Shown here piece after piece: positions 33,047-42,441 of a DNA stretch of 64,000 nt. The stretch is taken from contig NZ_CAJODG010000012.1 in NCBI RefSeq assembly GCF_905233635.1, positions 1-64,000 of the forward strand, written 5' to 3'. Positions within the stretch are counted from its first letter, which is position 1. Every line of letters begins with the position of its first letter. The position numbers and the translations under genes were made by a program. The notes under the pieces were generated by a model. It was given only the letters and a program-made list of their open reading frames with translations. It did no database searches and was not told the DNA's origin. Origin of the DNA: Selenomonas sp. AE3005 (GTDB lineage Bacteria > Bacillota > Negativicutes > Selenomonadales > Selenomonadaceae).

Positions 33047-34010
33047 CCAGTTCCACCTTCTCCACTTTGCGAGCTTTACCGTGGGTATAATCCCCACGCT
33101 TTTCCATAACCATATACAAGGGGCGGTTTTTTACTTCTTTGAAGATACGGCCCACGTATTCACCCATAACGCCCATCAACATAAGCTGCACACCGCTGAA
33201 CAGAGCCACGCAGACCATGATGGTGGTCCAGCCCGGCAATACATTGCCAAGCAGGTATTCCACAATTACATGGGCAAACAGCAGCAGGCTGAACAGGGCA
33301 CACAGACTGCCCAGATAAAAGGCTATGCGCAGGGGCACCACCGAATAACCCAAAATGCCGTCCATAGCCAGCTTGCTCATTTTTTTCACAGAGAACTTCG
33401 ACGTCCCGGCAAAACGTTCCGGGGCCGTGAAGGAAACCTGCGCCTGACTAAAGCCCAGCGTACCTACCATGCCACGGATAAAGCGGTCATGCTCCCGGTA
33501 CTGGCACAGTGCATCACAGGCCTGTCTGTCCAGCAGACGGAAGTCCGAACCGCCCGGATAAACCTCTGTTTCCGACATGGCATTAAGGAAACGATAGTAG
33601 TATTTGGAAGTCGTCTTTTTAAACCAGGATACACCTTCCGTCGCTTCTCTTATGGTCTGCACTACATCATAACCTTTTTCCCACAGGTCGAGCAGTGTCG
33701 GAATCAAAGCCGGCGGATGCTGCATATCACCGTCCATGGTAATGACCGCGTCACCTGTGGCATGGTCCATGCCGCAGGTGATGGCAATCTGATGGCCGCA
33801 GTTGCGCGACAGCAGCAAAGGCTTTACCCAGTCGTATTTATCCTGCAGCTTTTGCAGAATAGCCCGGCTGCCATCACGGGAGCCATCGTCCACAAAGATA
33901 AGCTCATATTCATAACTCATTTTAGCCATTACATCATAGATAGCCTGCGTAAAATGTTCCAGGTTAGCCTCTTCATTATATACAGGCACAACAATTGAAA
34001 TGGTTTTCAT
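33039..34010 (-). CDS. GT2 glycosyltransferase, undecaprenyl-phosphate sugar transferase type (ArnC/GtrB/FlmF2-like)
   Basis: A 323-residue membrane-anchored GT-A enzyme likely to load a sugar onto undecaprenyl phosphate at the cytoplasmic face. The catalytic domain (1-~230) contains VDDGSRDGS, TMDGDMQHPPA with the metal-binding D-x-D-like motif, and YPGGSDFRLLDRQ. Two membrane helices follow near 235 and 270, then a basic tail including EVKNRPLY. It overlaps the deacetylase gene and follows the ArnT-like gene by 17 bp. The donor sugar cannot be told; an N-acetylated hexosamine would suit the deacetylase. Confidence 0.86.
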   Translation of the reverse strand: MKTISIVVPVYNEEANLEHFTQAIYDVMAKMSYEYELIFVDDGSRDGSRAILQKLQDKYDWVKPLLLSRNCGHQIAITCGMDHATGDAVITMDGDMQHPPALIPTLLDLWEKGYDVVQTIREATEGVSWFKKTTSKYYYRFLNAMSETEVYPGGSDFRLLDRQACDALCQYREHDRFIRGMVGTLGFSQAQVSFTAPERFAGTSKFSVKKMSKLAMDGILGYSVVPLRIAFYLGSLCALFSLLLFAHVIVEYLLGNVLPGWTTIMVCVALFSGVQLMLMGVMGEYVGRIFKEVKNRPLYMVMEKRGDYTHGKARKVEKVELGE

Positions 34011-34027
34011 AAAAACGTCATCTTCCT

Positions 34028-35470
34028 TTACTTAATAGCCTGTCGTGTATAAACTTCAAATTCTCCGCTCGCACCTACAAACTGCCACTCACCGGGGAAG
34101 GTACTTTCTACCGTCGCCCGCTTATCCTGGCCAGTCACCAATACCACTGGCTTATCCTGCGGCAGGTTATCATAATGCAGCAGGGGCATTACATGCTTGG
34201 CCGTCCAGCCTTTGCCGGCTGTACGCTTGTCAATCAAAGCCTGCGAGGCCAGACGCATCGGCAGTTTTCCCGTATAGAAAGCCAGGGACGCCGGCTCGCT
34301 GTCGAGCAGATACAGCTGCGTATCTTCTGTCAGGCACGGTTTCACAATTTGGGCCACATCGCGCGCAGAATGCTCTCTCATTATCGGAGCCGCCACCAGG
34401 AACATCAGGACCACATAGCCCACGCCCATAACGGCTGCCATGCGGAAAAAGAGCTTTTCATGCTGCTTGAACCAGGCCACCATAAACAACGTTACCGGAA
34501 TCATATAGGGGAACGTATAGCTGACGTATTTAGTCGCAAAACTCTGGAATACCACATAAACCGTCACTGCCCATAACAGCAGGAAACGCTCCCGGGGCAT
34601 CTTCGGCAAAGACGGACGTTTGCGCCACCAGCTGCGCAGCTTGGCCGGCACAAAAACAAATGACCAGGGGAAAAAGCCCGCCAGGAAAATAAGAATGTAA
34701 TAAAACCAGACATTATCCCGGGGGTGTTCGGACACCGTAGCCCGCAGTACGTTATGCACCCCGAAGAACAGCTTGATAAAGTCACTGCCATGCATGAGGT
34801 ACATGGGCAAATACCACAGACTGATAACACCGAAGAACAATACAAAGCCCCCGGCAATGTGACGGTTAAACAAGGCCTTAAAATCACGCTGCCAGATTAA
34901 AAACAGCATGATAATCAGCCCCGGCAGGCAGAGCCCCACAGGACCTTTAGTCAGCACCGCCACCCCGGCGGCGGCAAAGGCCGCATAATACCAGCGTGGC
35001 TTATGCTCCGTATAGCCCAGGTAAAAACCTATCAGCGTCAGGGACTCCGTCAGCAGCAGCGTCGTATCGGTAATCACAGCATGACCCAAATACCAGAACT
35101 CCAGCGACAGCATCGCCAAAATAGCGGCAAACATCCCCGTACGCTGGTCATAAATCCGCCGGCCGAACCAGTAAGTCAGCATGATGCAGGCCCAGGACAT
35201 AATGGCCGGGAAGAACCGGGCCGCAAACTCCGTCAGGCCGAACATTTTAAACGCCACAATCAGTTCCACATAAAACATGATAGGCTTGTCATACCAATAC
35301 TTATCGTAAATCCGCGGTGAAAAATAATCACCCGACAGCAGCATTTCCCGGGCCGTTTCCGCATAGTTGGACTCCACGGGGTCCGTTATCACCAGCATAT
35401 TATTGCCGAACATATAGAGAACCAGCCAGGCCAGCGTCAGGCCGATGACTGTCTTTTTTTCCAAACTCAT
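34028..35470 (-). CDS. ArnT-like lipid-linked-sugar transferase (GT39/PMT fold)
   Basis: A 480-residue membrane glycosyltransferase of the ArnT/PMT (GT-C) type with about 12 membrane segments and a C-terminal periplasmic domain (~390-480). The first periplasmic loop contains DPVESNYAETAREML, matching the acidic active-site region of ArnT-like enzymes, and KYWYDKPIMFY follows. ArnT relatives move a sugar from undecaprenyl phosphate to lipid A on the periplasmic side. The ATG at 35470 is chosen because GGAGG lies 6 nt upstream. Neighbours supply the lipid-linked sugar (GT2), its deacetylation and its flipping (GtrA). Confidence 0.84.
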   Translation of the reverse strand: MSLEKKTVIGLTLAWLVLYMFGNNMLVITDPVESNYAETAREMLLSGDYFSPRIYDKYWYDKPIMFYVELIVAFKMFGLTEFAARFFPAIMSWACIMLTYWFGRRIYDQRTGMFAAILAMLSLEFWYLGHAVITDTTLLLTESLTLIGFYLGYTEHKPRWYYAAFAAAGVAVLTKGPVGLCLPGLIIMLFLIWQRDFKALFNRHIAGGFVLFFGVISLWYLPMYLMHGSDFIKLFFGVHNVLRATVSEHPRDNVWFYYILIFLAGFFPWSFVFVPAKLRSWWRKRPSLPKMPRERFLLLWAVTVYVVFQSFATKYVSYTFPYMIPVTLFMVAWFKQHEKLFFRMAAVMGVGYVVLMFLVAAPIMREHSARDVAQIVKPCLTEDTQLYLLDSEPASLAFYTGKLPMRLASQALIDKRTAGKGWTAKHVMPLLHYDNLPQDKPVVLVTGQDKRATVESTFPGEWQFVGASGEFEVYTRQAIK

Positions 35471-35496
35471 TCTCATCCTCCACCAATTATTCCTAT

Positions 35497-35916
35497 CTAT
35501 TCCTGTTTTTGCCGCCTGTCAAAGGCAAACCATTTGACCAGCAGATATGTGACGGGCATACCCAGTATAGCCGCCAGCAGGAAACTCACCAAAGGCGGCG
35601 CTCCCAGCCAGTTGAAGAACACCACCACGATTACATTTTCTATCAGCGCATTGGGAATATACGATATCATGAATTTTACATAGCGCTGCCAGGACAAAGG
35701 TTCCGGAAAAATCCACCAGCTGTTGAGGAAATATGCCAGCATATTGCTCAGCAAATATCCCAGATTAAAAGCGATATTACCGTCTATATGCAGCATCATC
35801 AGCAGCATGGCAAACAACGAACAGTCAAAGGTATTTATACCGCCCACAATGAGAAATTTCAAAAACGCTATGGTAAAAAATTCCTGACCGGCAGTACGTA
35901 ACCAGGCCTTGCTCAC
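35497..35916 (-). CDS. GtrA-family membrane protein (candidate lipid-linked-sugar flippase)
   Basis: A 139-residue protein with four membrane segments, typical of the GtrA family (PF04138): early KFLIVGGINTF, then NYLLSN-like GYLLSNMLAYFLNSWWIF, and a basic C-terminus FDRRQKQE. GtrA proteins are thought to flip undecaprenyl-phosphate sugars. A GTG start follows AAGGAGGAG. It is the first gene of the four-gene leftward operon ending with the deacetylase. Confidence 0.88.
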   Translation of the reverse strand: MSKAWLRTAGQEFFTIAFLKFLIVGGINTFDCSLFAMLLMMLHIDGNIAFNLGYLLSNMLAYFLNSWWIFPEPLSWQRYVKFMISYIPNALIENVIVVVFFNWLGAPPLVSFLLAAILGMPVTYLLVKWFAFDRRQKQE

Positions 35917-36055
35917 CGCACACTCCTCCTTCGCCTGTATAGTATAACAACAAAAGTATGAAAAATAAAGGAAAAAGGCCCAATCCCCCTATTTTAAACA
36001 AATCGCTTACTATTTTAACACCTTTTGCCACATTTTGCCATGCTGGTATATGACA

Positions 36056-36089
36056 GCAAAAAGCTCAGGCCGTTTCCAGCCTGAGCTTT
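36056..36089 (-). terminator. Terminator of the chemoreceptor gene
   Basis: AAGCTCAGGC and GCCTGAGCTT pair across an 8-nt loop, followed on the minus strand by TTTTT, just after the chemoreceptor stop codon. Confidence 0.88.
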
Positions 36090-36102
36090 AACCGCTAAAA
36101 TT

Positions 36103-37809
36103 TTACAACTTAAATCTGGCGACCTGTTTTTGCAGGTTTTCTGTCCCCTTCTGGGACTCATTGATTTTATCGAGAATCTCATTGGCTTTTTCTGCCACAT
36201 CGGTGACTTTTTCCGCCACGGTAGTATTGCCCACAGCCCCCTCATGGGTAGCCTTGGCAATCTCTTCCATGGACTGGTTCATTATTTCCACAGACTCAAT
36301 GAGATCTTGCGCCGACTTGTTGCTGTCCCGGGCGAAGTCATTGAGATGGGCGGCATCGTCCCGGTAGCGCACTGCGGTTTCATTCATCATGTCATAGTCC
36401 TTGGCGGCATTTTCATCCATGAACTTCAGCAACGCGAAGGCACCTTCGGACAGATTCTGCACGGAGCCCGTCACCTTGCCCGTCAGCCCCTGTATTTTTT
36501 CCGCCGTGTCATGGGACTGCTCTGCCAATTTGCGGACTTCGTCGGCGACCACCGCAAACCCCCGGCCATACTCGCCGGCCCGGGCGGCTTCGATAGCCGC
36601 ATTCAGCGCCAGCAGATTGGTCTGTTCGGCAATTCCCGTGATGTCCTGCGTCAGATGATTGATATTTTCCACGACCTTGGCCGATTCAATAGCCTCTTCC
36701 AAGGAGGTCTTGGTATCCGTATAAATTCTTTGTGCCTCGCCGCTGGATTCCTCCATAGCTACTTTGAGTTTGCCGGCGCGCTCAGCAATTTCCACTGTGT
36801 AAGTCTCACTTTCAGCAGCAGCCTTGGCCGTAGCATGAATCTTTTCACTGAGATGGTCGCTGAGATTTTGCAGGCTCGTAGTCGAGGCGGCAGTTTCTTC
36901 CATACCGGCGGCCATTTCTTCGGTTACGGCTGACATATCCTGAGCACTGCTGTTAAGGTCGCCCACCAGCCCCTGAACCTCATTTACCATCCGCGCGCTG
37001 TTTTCTGCCTCATCATGGACATTTTTCAGCACACTGCGCAGGGCACGCTGCATCTTGTCCAGAGCCTGTACCATCATGCCCACTTCATCCTGCCGCTGGG
37101 CGAGGCTCGCCGGCATATCCTGAGTCAAATCCCCGTCGGCTACGGCATTCAGATGTTCAATCGAAGTGGCCAGCGGCCCTGCAATATTGCGAGCTATCAC
37201 CACCGCCGCCGCCACGCCTATAAGCAGACCCAAGAGCACAATGCCCACAAACACTTTGATGGCCAACGCATAGTTGGCATTGTTCTCTTCAAACAGCATC
37301 TTGCCCTGCAAGACATTATCAGGCGTCAATACAGCTAAATCCGATGCTATGACACTGGTCGTTGAGAGGTTGTTAAACATTTTTACCTTGTCTTCGGGAC
37401 TGCTCCCCAAGGATTCTACGGCTTTCACTTTCCCCTCAACAGTCGCCAGATTTTTATTCAGGTTTTCAATGGTTGCCTGTGCCCGGGGACTGCGGTCAAT
37501 CTCCTTGACCTTTTCGATATCCCCCTTGATGGCTTCCAGCCGTCCGCTGATATCAGACAGTACCACCTTGCGGCTGTCCACGGAAAAATCCTGCTGCAGC
37601 ATATAAGCCACATCGACATCAATACCGCGCAGCTGATTGTTGGCATCATTCAGGTACTGCGTGGTCATCAGGTTGTAATTGTACATATCATCCAAGGCCT
37701 GCTTGGCCTGAGAATTGGCAAAAATTCCTACAGCTGCTACCACGCAGGTAATCAAGAGCATGATTCCTGAGAGCAGTAAGATTTTGACTCTGACACTTAA
37801 ATTTTCCAT
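36103..37809 (-). CDS. Methyl-accepting chemotaxis protein
   Basis: A 568-residue transmembrane chemoreceptor. TM1 is near 10-30, a four-helix-bundle type periplasmic sensor spans ~35-185, TM2 is near 188-212, a HAMP domain follows (IAGPLATSIEHLNAVADGDL), and then the cytoplasmic signalling coiled coil with the conserved hairpin core EQTNLLALNAAIEAARAGE near 395. It is 15 bp downstream of a sugar-binding lipoprotein gene, suggesting that the receptor reads out ligand through that protein. It signals to the flagellar motor, and flagellins are encoded 23 kb away. AGGGAG precedes the ATG. Confidence 0.93.
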   Translation of the reverse strand: MENLSVRVKILLLSGIMLLITCVVAAVGIFANSQAKQALDDMYNYNLMTTQYLNDANNQLRGIDVDVAYMLQQDFSVDSRKVVLSDISGRLEAIKGDIEKVKEIDRSPRAQATIENLNKNLATVEGKVKAVESLGSSPEDKVKMFNNLSTTSVIASDLAVLTPDNVLQGKMLFEENNANYALAIKVFVGIVLLGLLIGVAAAVVIARNIAGPLATSIEHLNAVADGDLTQDMPASLAQRQDEVGMMVQALDKMQRALRSVLKNVHDEAENSARMVNEVQGLVGDLNSSAQDMSAVTEEMAAGMEETAASTTSLQNLSDHLSEKIHATAKAAAESETYTVEIAERAGKLKVAMEESSGEAQRIYTDTKTSLEEAIESAKVVENINHLTQDITGIAEQTNLLALNAAIEAARAGEYGRGFAVVADEVRKLAEQSHDTAEKIQGLTGKVTGSVQNLSEGAFALLKFMDENAAKDYDMMNETAVRYRDDAAHLNDFARDSNKSAQDLIESVEIMNQSMEEIAKATHEGAVGNTTVAEKVTDVAEKANEILDKINESQKGTENLQKQVARFKL

Positions 37810-37824
37810 GCTACTGCTCCCTCC

Positions 37825-38748
37825 TTACTTGGCAAACTGGTTGACATTATCCTTGGTTATGGACGTAAAATCCACCGTAATGTCGCTTGGTGTCTTCCCA
37901 CTCAGGCAGTCCTGCACCAGCTGGAAAGCACCGTCAGCCAAAGCTCTGGAATCCTGCAGTACAGTCTGGCTCATCTCGCCTTTTTTCACCAGCTGCAAAG
38001 CCGCGTCCACGGCATCTACGCCGGATACAAGGCAGCCATTGAGACGTCCGGCGTCCTTCAATGCCTGTACAGCGCCGATAGCCATGCCGTCGTTGGCCGC
38101 AATAACCGCGTCAATCTGCGGGAAAAGTTTCGTCCAAAGGGTCACGTTTTTCAAGGCGTCAGCAGTACTCCAGTTACCAACGGTGCTGGCCAGCAGCTGG
38201 ATGTCCGGGCGTTTGTCAAGACACGCTTCCTTGAAGCCTGCCTTGCGCGCCTCACTGCCGGCAAAGCCATTTTCACCTTCCAGATACACCACCTTGGCGT
38301 TAGGCGGCAAATTTTTGGCCATGTATTCCCCCTGCATGATGCCGGCCTGTTTTTCATCAGGCATACAGGATATAAACTTACCGCCATTTAGTCCGCGGTT
38401 TGTAATGACAATGGGGATGCCGGCTTCGTTTGCCTTCTCCACCACGGGTACGATGGCTGTACCATCTACCGCCAGCAGAACGATAGCACCCGGTTTAGCC
38501 TCGATAGCTGCCCGCAGCTGGTCAATCTGCAGATTGACATCCCCCTTGGCATCGAAATACTCCACCTCCATACCGTTGCTCTTAGCCTTAGCATCAAAAT
38601 TTGTTTTAATGAGGTCCGTAAAAGAATCACCATCACGATGATTCAGATAATACACCTTCCCGGAACTGCTGGTGCCGCCGCAGCCGGCCAGACACAGTAC
38701 CGCCGCCAGCACCAGCAGCAGTCCGCATAAAATTTTCCTGCTCTTCAT
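37825..38748 (-). CDS. Sugar-binding lipoprotein paired with a chemoreceptor (RbsB-like)
   Basis: A 307-residue periplasmic-binding lipoprotein of the ribose/galactose (Peripl_BP_4) class. The signal ends in the lipobox LAGC with Cys23. Family segments include NHRDGDSFTDLI, IVITNRGLNGG, VYLEGENGFAGSEARKAGF, AANDGMAIGAVQAL and VSGVDAVDAAL. No ABC permease or ATPase gene is next to it; its partner in the same transcript is a chemoreceptor. A dedicated role in taxis toward a sugar is likely. The ATG at 38748 follows GGGAGGG; the longer frame is rejected. Confidence 0.87.
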   Translation of the reverse strand: MKSRKILCGLLLVLAAVLCLAGCGGTSSSGKVYYLNHRDGDSFTDLIKTNFDAKAKSNGMEVEYFDAKGDVNLQIDQLRAAIEAKPGAIVLLAVDGTAIVPVVEKANEAGIPIVITNRGLNGGKFISCMPDEKQAGIMQGEYMAKNLPPNAKVVYLEGENGFAGSEARKAGFKEACLDKRPDIQLLASTVGNWSTADALKNVTLWTKLFPQIDAVIAANDGMAIGAVQALKDAGRLNGCLVSGVDAVDAALQLVKKGEMSQTVLQDSRALADGAFQLVQDCLSGKTPSDITVDFTSITKDNVNQFAK

Positions 38749-38916
38749 CTTGAAATATCCCTCCCTGCACACTTTACATAAAAATAAGTAAAAATTTCCT
38801 TTGTTTCTGTATGTATTTCGACATCGAAAAATAAACTCCTTTTAAATTACAGACTTTTAATCATATATAAATACTGTTAGAATGAAAATAATCTCAATCT
38901 CAAGGAGCCGATATTT

Positions 38917-39396
38917 ATGTCGCAAAATATATTGAATCATTTTGACGAACAGGGGCAGGCCGTTATGGTGGATGTCAGCGGCAAAGCCCCCAATGTGCGC
39001 ACCGCAACAGCTTCGGGACTTATCAAAGTAAGCCCTGCGGTCTATGAAGCCATAGCCCGGGGAACCGCTGCCAAGGGCGATGTTCTGGGCGTTGCCCGTA
39101 TTGCCGGCATTATGGCCGCCAAGAATACCAGCAGCGTCATTCCCCTCTGCCATCCCCTGCCGCTGAGCAAGTGCAGCCTTGACTTTGAGCTGCTGTCTTC
39201 GCCCTGTGCTGTCAAGGCCACGGCTGTCGTCAAGGTCACGGGCCTCACTGGCGTGGAGATGGAGGCCCTGCACGCTGTCAGCGTGGCCCTGCTCACCATT
39301 TACGATATGTGCAAGGCCATCGACAAACGCATGGAAATCAGCGATATCCACCTCGACAACAAAACCGGCGGCAAAAGCGGTGAATTTATCCGCTAA
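38917..39396 (+). CDS. moaC: Cyclic pyranopterin monophosphate synthase MoaC
   Basis: Second step of molybdenum-cofactor synthesis: rearranges 3',8-cH2GTP to cyclic pyranopterin monophosphate. The 159-residue length is normal. Motifs: MVDVSGKAPNVRTATASG, KNTSSVIPLCHPLPLSKC, GVEMEALHAVSVALLTIYDMCKAIDK with the catalytic Lys/Asp residues, and a closing KTGGKSGEF. AAGGAG precedes the ATG. It stands apart from other moa genes, at least in this window, so the host must make or use Mo/W enzymes encoded elsewhere. Confidence 0.95.
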   Translation: MSQNILNHFDEQGQAVMVDVSGKAPNVRTATASGLIKVSPAVYEAIARGTAAKGDVLGVARIAGIMAAKNTSSVIPLCHPLPLSKCSLDFELLSSPCAVKATAVVKVTGLTGVEMEALHAVSVALLTIYDMCKAIDKRMEISDIHLDNKTGGKSGEFIR

Positions 39397-39482
39397 TCCT
39401 CCCAGCATAGCCGTGTAGTCTTTACCACCTGATGTGCCTATGCTACAATAATAATACTATTTATAATGCGGAGGCTTTCACC

Positions 39483-40142
39483 ATGCTTTTATACATTCTC
39501 GCCGTCCTCGGACTAATTCTGTTAGGACTGCTGTACCGCTGCCTGCCCAATAAAAAAATATTTGCCTGCTTTTGTCTGACCTTGCTCATCGCCGGGGGAA
39601 TCGCCTATAAATTCTGGCCCGTTCCTCAGGAAACGAAACCTGCTCCCATAACTGAGCAGGAACTGTATGAACTTCAGCAGCAACAGCAGATTTTTGCCGC
39701 CTGGTATGCAGATTATCAGCGCAACCTTGAGGAGCTCGACCGCAACTGGCAGTGGTATCACCATATCATCGAGAACTTCAAAGAAGACCAGATCAGCATT
39801 CAGACGACTTTCGTCCGCCTAAAACAGCTGGACCAGGACAGCCAGAACCTCCGGGACCGCATTGCCCTGCATGTGCCGCCCATCGCCCTGAATGATGTCT
39901 GCTATGACCTGCTGACGGAGGTCATGAATAAAACCAACGCTTACGCCGAGGCTCAGTACCGCACGATTGCCCTGACCAGAACCGCCGCCGACCCGGCCAA
40001 TCTCAAGACCGACAATCAGGCTGAGCAGAGCAAAATGCTCCAAACCATCATGATTCGCGAATCACCGGTAGGCCTCTATACAGCCCGGGAAATCTCCGCT
40101 ATCCGTCAATATCTGGATATCCCCAAAGAAGACAACAAGTAA
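39483..40142 (+). CDS. Membrane protein with long polar domain, unknown
   Basis: A 219-residue protein with two hydrophobic segments in the first 50 residues (about 2-18 and 26-43) and a polar, mainly helical remainder rich in Gln, Glu and Asn (ELYELQQQQQ near 60). Topology suggests a membrane anchor with one soluble domain. No recognisable family. The ATG at 39483 follows GCGGAGG; an upstream in-frame ATG at 39432 has no ribosome site. Single gene between moaC and a convergent permease gene, ended by the hairpin at 40141-40213. Confidence 0.65.
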   Translation: MLLYILAVLGLILLGLLYRCLPNKKIFACFCLTLLIAGGIAYKFWPVPQETKPAPITEQELYELQQQQQIFAAWYADYQRNLEELDRNWQWYHHIIENFKEDQISIQTTFVRLKQLDQDSQNLRDRIALHVPPIALNDVCYDLLTEVMNKTNAYAEAQYRTIALTRTAADPANLKTDNQAEQSKMLQTIMIRESPVGLYTAREISAIRQYLDIPKEDNK

Positions 40143-40213
40143 AAACAAAAAGTCCGGTATATCTTTTCTAAACGGCTTGACACCAAGCGCCTGTGAAAGG
40201 ATATACCGGACTT
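40141..40213 (-). terminator. Terminator of the amino-acid permease gene
   Basis: AAGTCCGGTATATC pairs with GATATACCGGACTT; the loop contains a second hairpin, GCTTG/CAAGC. On the minus strand it is followed by TTTTTGTTTTT. It also separates the convergent unknown gene. Confidence 0.85.
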
Positions 40214-40233
40214 AATTATTTATCTAAGTATTG

Positions 40234-41601
40234 TTAACGGGCCAGCGCGGCGCGCCTTTTCGCCCTTAATTTATACCAAACCATCGGGGCAATCAGCAGG
40301 GGCACACCTGTAAAGAACGCCTCCTGCAAGTCAGGCGTAAACGCCATAATCACCAGACAGATAACCTGCGACCAAATGCCGAACAGCGTCACATAAGGGA
40401 ACAGCGGCGTCTTATACTGCAGCGTGTCCGCCGTGCCGGCGGCAATCATAGCCTTGCGGCTGCGGTACTGGCTCCAGCAGATGGAAATCCAGGCAATCGC
40501 GCCCGTAAAGCCCGACACTGCCAACAGATACGTATATATCACCGAATCGGGATTGAACGCATAGAGCATGATAACCGCCCAGCAAGCACAAATGGAAATC
40601 CAGATGGCCCGGGAGGGCATACCATTTTTATTCAGGCCGCCCAGACTCTTGGGCGCCATATCCATTTTAGCCAGGGCGTGCATAGCCCGGGCTGCGCCGT
40701 ACAGGCCGGAGTTGGAACAGGAAATTGCAGCTGTCAGAATGACAAAAGCAAAGAACGCCCCAAAGCCCGTAAAGCCATACTGGTTGACAGCCGCCGCAAA
40801 GACGCTTTCTTCCAGACTAGCCTTATCCCATGGCAAAATAGAAACCAGCAGGGAAATCGGAATAATGTAAAGCGCGATGATACGCCAGGTGACATTGCGC
40901 ACGGCCACAGGAATACTTTTGGCCGGATTCTCACACTCACCAGCCGCCAGGCCGATGATTTCCGTACCCTGAAAGTTTACCAGAATAATGACCATCGTCA
41001 GCACAATGGACCAGTAACCGTTGGGGGCGAAACCGCCGCTGCCCAGCAGTACACTGGTACCAATAAAGCCCTGCTCACCGATGACGCCCAGGCAAATCAG
41101 CCCGGCTACTATACTAAAGGCCACCAGCGCTATGATTTTTATCAACGCCAGCCAGGATTCACTCTCACCGAACTTATCAACATGAAACAGATTTATGCAG
41201 GTCACCAGCAGGCTGAAGAACACCGCCCACCACAACTGGCTCACTGCCGGCAAAAAAAGATTCATAATGATGCCTGCAGCAATCATTTCTGAAGGAACAT
41301 AGGCCACCCATGTAACCCAATAGGCCCAGCCCACACCACAAGCCCAGGTAGGAGAAATATGCTCCCGGGCATAGGTGACAAAGGAACCGGAAATAGGTTT
41401 TTCTACGGCCAGCTCCGCCAGGCACAACATAACACACAGGACAATAAGTCCACCGAGCAGATACGCCAGCACTGCGGCCGGGCCTGCCTGCTCCAGGACA
41501 TACCCTGTTCCGAGGAAATAGCCGCTGCCGATGACTCCTCCTAAGGAAATCAACTGCAGGTGCCTGTTTTTCAGCCCTCTGTTCATTTTCGTTTCGTTCA
41601 T
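40234..41601 (-). CDS. Amino-acid permease, APC superfamily
   Basis: A ~455-residue inner-membrane amino-acid/proton symporter of the AAT family (LysP/GabP/AnsP-like), 12 membrane segments. Signatures: LKNRHLQLISLGGVIGSGYFLGTG at the N-terminus, PISGSFVTYA after helix 3, FQGTEIIGLAAGECENP in helix 6 and GLYGAARAMHALA later. Substrate is not assignable. The ATG at 41601 is a compromise; an ATG at 41586 is also possible, and neither has an ideally spaced ribosome site. Confidence 0.85.
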   Translation of the reverse strand: MNETKMNRGLKNRHLQLISLGGVIGSGYFLGTGYVLEQAGPAAVLAYLLGGLIVLCVMLCLAELAVEKPISGSFVTYAREHISPTWACGVGWAYWVTWVAYVPSEMIAAGIIMNLFLPAVSQLWWAVFFSLLVTCINLFHVDKFGESESWLALIKIIALVAFSIVAGLICLGVIGEQGFIGTSVLLGSGGFAPNGYWSIVLTMVIILVNFQGTEIIGLAAGECENPAKSIPVAVRNVTWRIIALYIIPISLLVSILPWDKASLEESVFAAAVNQYGFTGFGAFFAFVILTAAISCSNSGLYGAARAMHALAKMDMAPKSLGGLNKNGMPSRAIWISICACWAVIMLYAFNPDSVIYTYLLAVSGFTGAIAWISICWSQYRSRKAMIAAGTADTLQYKTPLFPYVTLFGIWSQVICLVIMAFTPDLQEAFFTGVPLLIAPMVWYKLRAKRRAALAR

Positions 41602-41796
41602 GACCTTATTAACACAACCTTCCCAGCACCGCTGCCTGTTTGTGATTTGTATAGCCTCTGCCATCCGCGGCGCTTCAATTCATTACGTTAAGAATACTAC
41701 AAAACTCCGGCAATTACCATATAAAATTTTATCATCAGTATCTTTTTCTCATGGTATAATGTTAGATGAAAAATTTGCACCAAAGCAGGAGGCCTT

Positions 41797-42441
41797 ATGC
41801 ATACCTACCGCACGATTGAAGAACAAGACGACCGTATCGAAACCCTCTATGAAATACAGAAATCAAAATTCATCACCCATCTGGCCCATGTCGAGTCCGA
41901 AGACGCCGCCCGGGAATTTATTCAGGCGATGAAAAAGCGCTACTTCGATGCCCGGCACAACTGTTCGGCCTATGTGCTCGGCGAAAACAGTGCCCAGCAA
42001 AAATCCAATGACGATGGCGAGCCCGGCGGCACTGCCGGCAACCCTATTTTGGAGGCCATCAAAAAAAACGGGCTCACCAACATTGTCGTGGTGGTAACCC
42101 GTTACTTTGGCGGAATAAAACTGGGTGCCGGCGGCCTTATCCGCGCTTACTCCCATGCCGCCGTCTGCGGCATTGCCGCCGCCACCGTTTTGGAAATGAC
42201 GCCCTTTGCCGAGCTGGCTGTCACCATTGACTATGACCTGCTGGCCGCCTGCGAACACTATCAGCGGCAAAATAATATCCGCAGTTCTGAGGCAGACTAC
42301 AGCGATAATGTAACCTTAAACCTGCTGGTACCACCGGCCGACGCTGAGTCCGTCACCGCAGACCTCACCAATCTCACCGCCGGCCGGGCCAAAATAAAAC
42401 AGGGCGCTGAGAAACTCATCGCCCTGCCGGTAAATATTTAA
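41797..42441 (+). CDS. yigZ: YigZ/IMPACT family protein
   Basis: A 214-residue two-domain protein of the YigZ (UPF0029/IMPACT) family. The N-terminal domain includes KSKFITHLAHVESEDAAREFI and SNDDGEPGGTAGNPIL; IVVVVTRYFGGIKLGAGGLIRAYS is the family hallmark; the C-terminal DUF1949-type domain is a ferredoxin-like fold. Function in bacteria is not settled; it may act in proline-peptide or translation-related control. AGGAGG precedes the ATG. Its stop codon overlaps the stop codon of the convergent hexapeptide gene. Confidence 0.9.
   Translation: MHTYRTIEEQDDRIETLYEIQKSKFITHLAHVESEDAAREFIQAMKKRYFDARHNCSAYVLGENSAQQKSNDDGEPGGTAGNPILEAIKKNGLTNIVVVVTRYFGGIKLGAGGLIRAYSHAAVCGIAAATVLEMTPFAELAVTIDYDLLAACEHYQRQNNIRSSEADYSDNVTLNLLVPPADAESVTADLTNLTAGRAKIKQGAEKLIALPVNI

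Noticed and set aside
39432..39482. Longer N-terminus for the unknown membrane protein
   Set aside because: The extension lacks a ribosome site, while a good one precedes the ATG at 39483.
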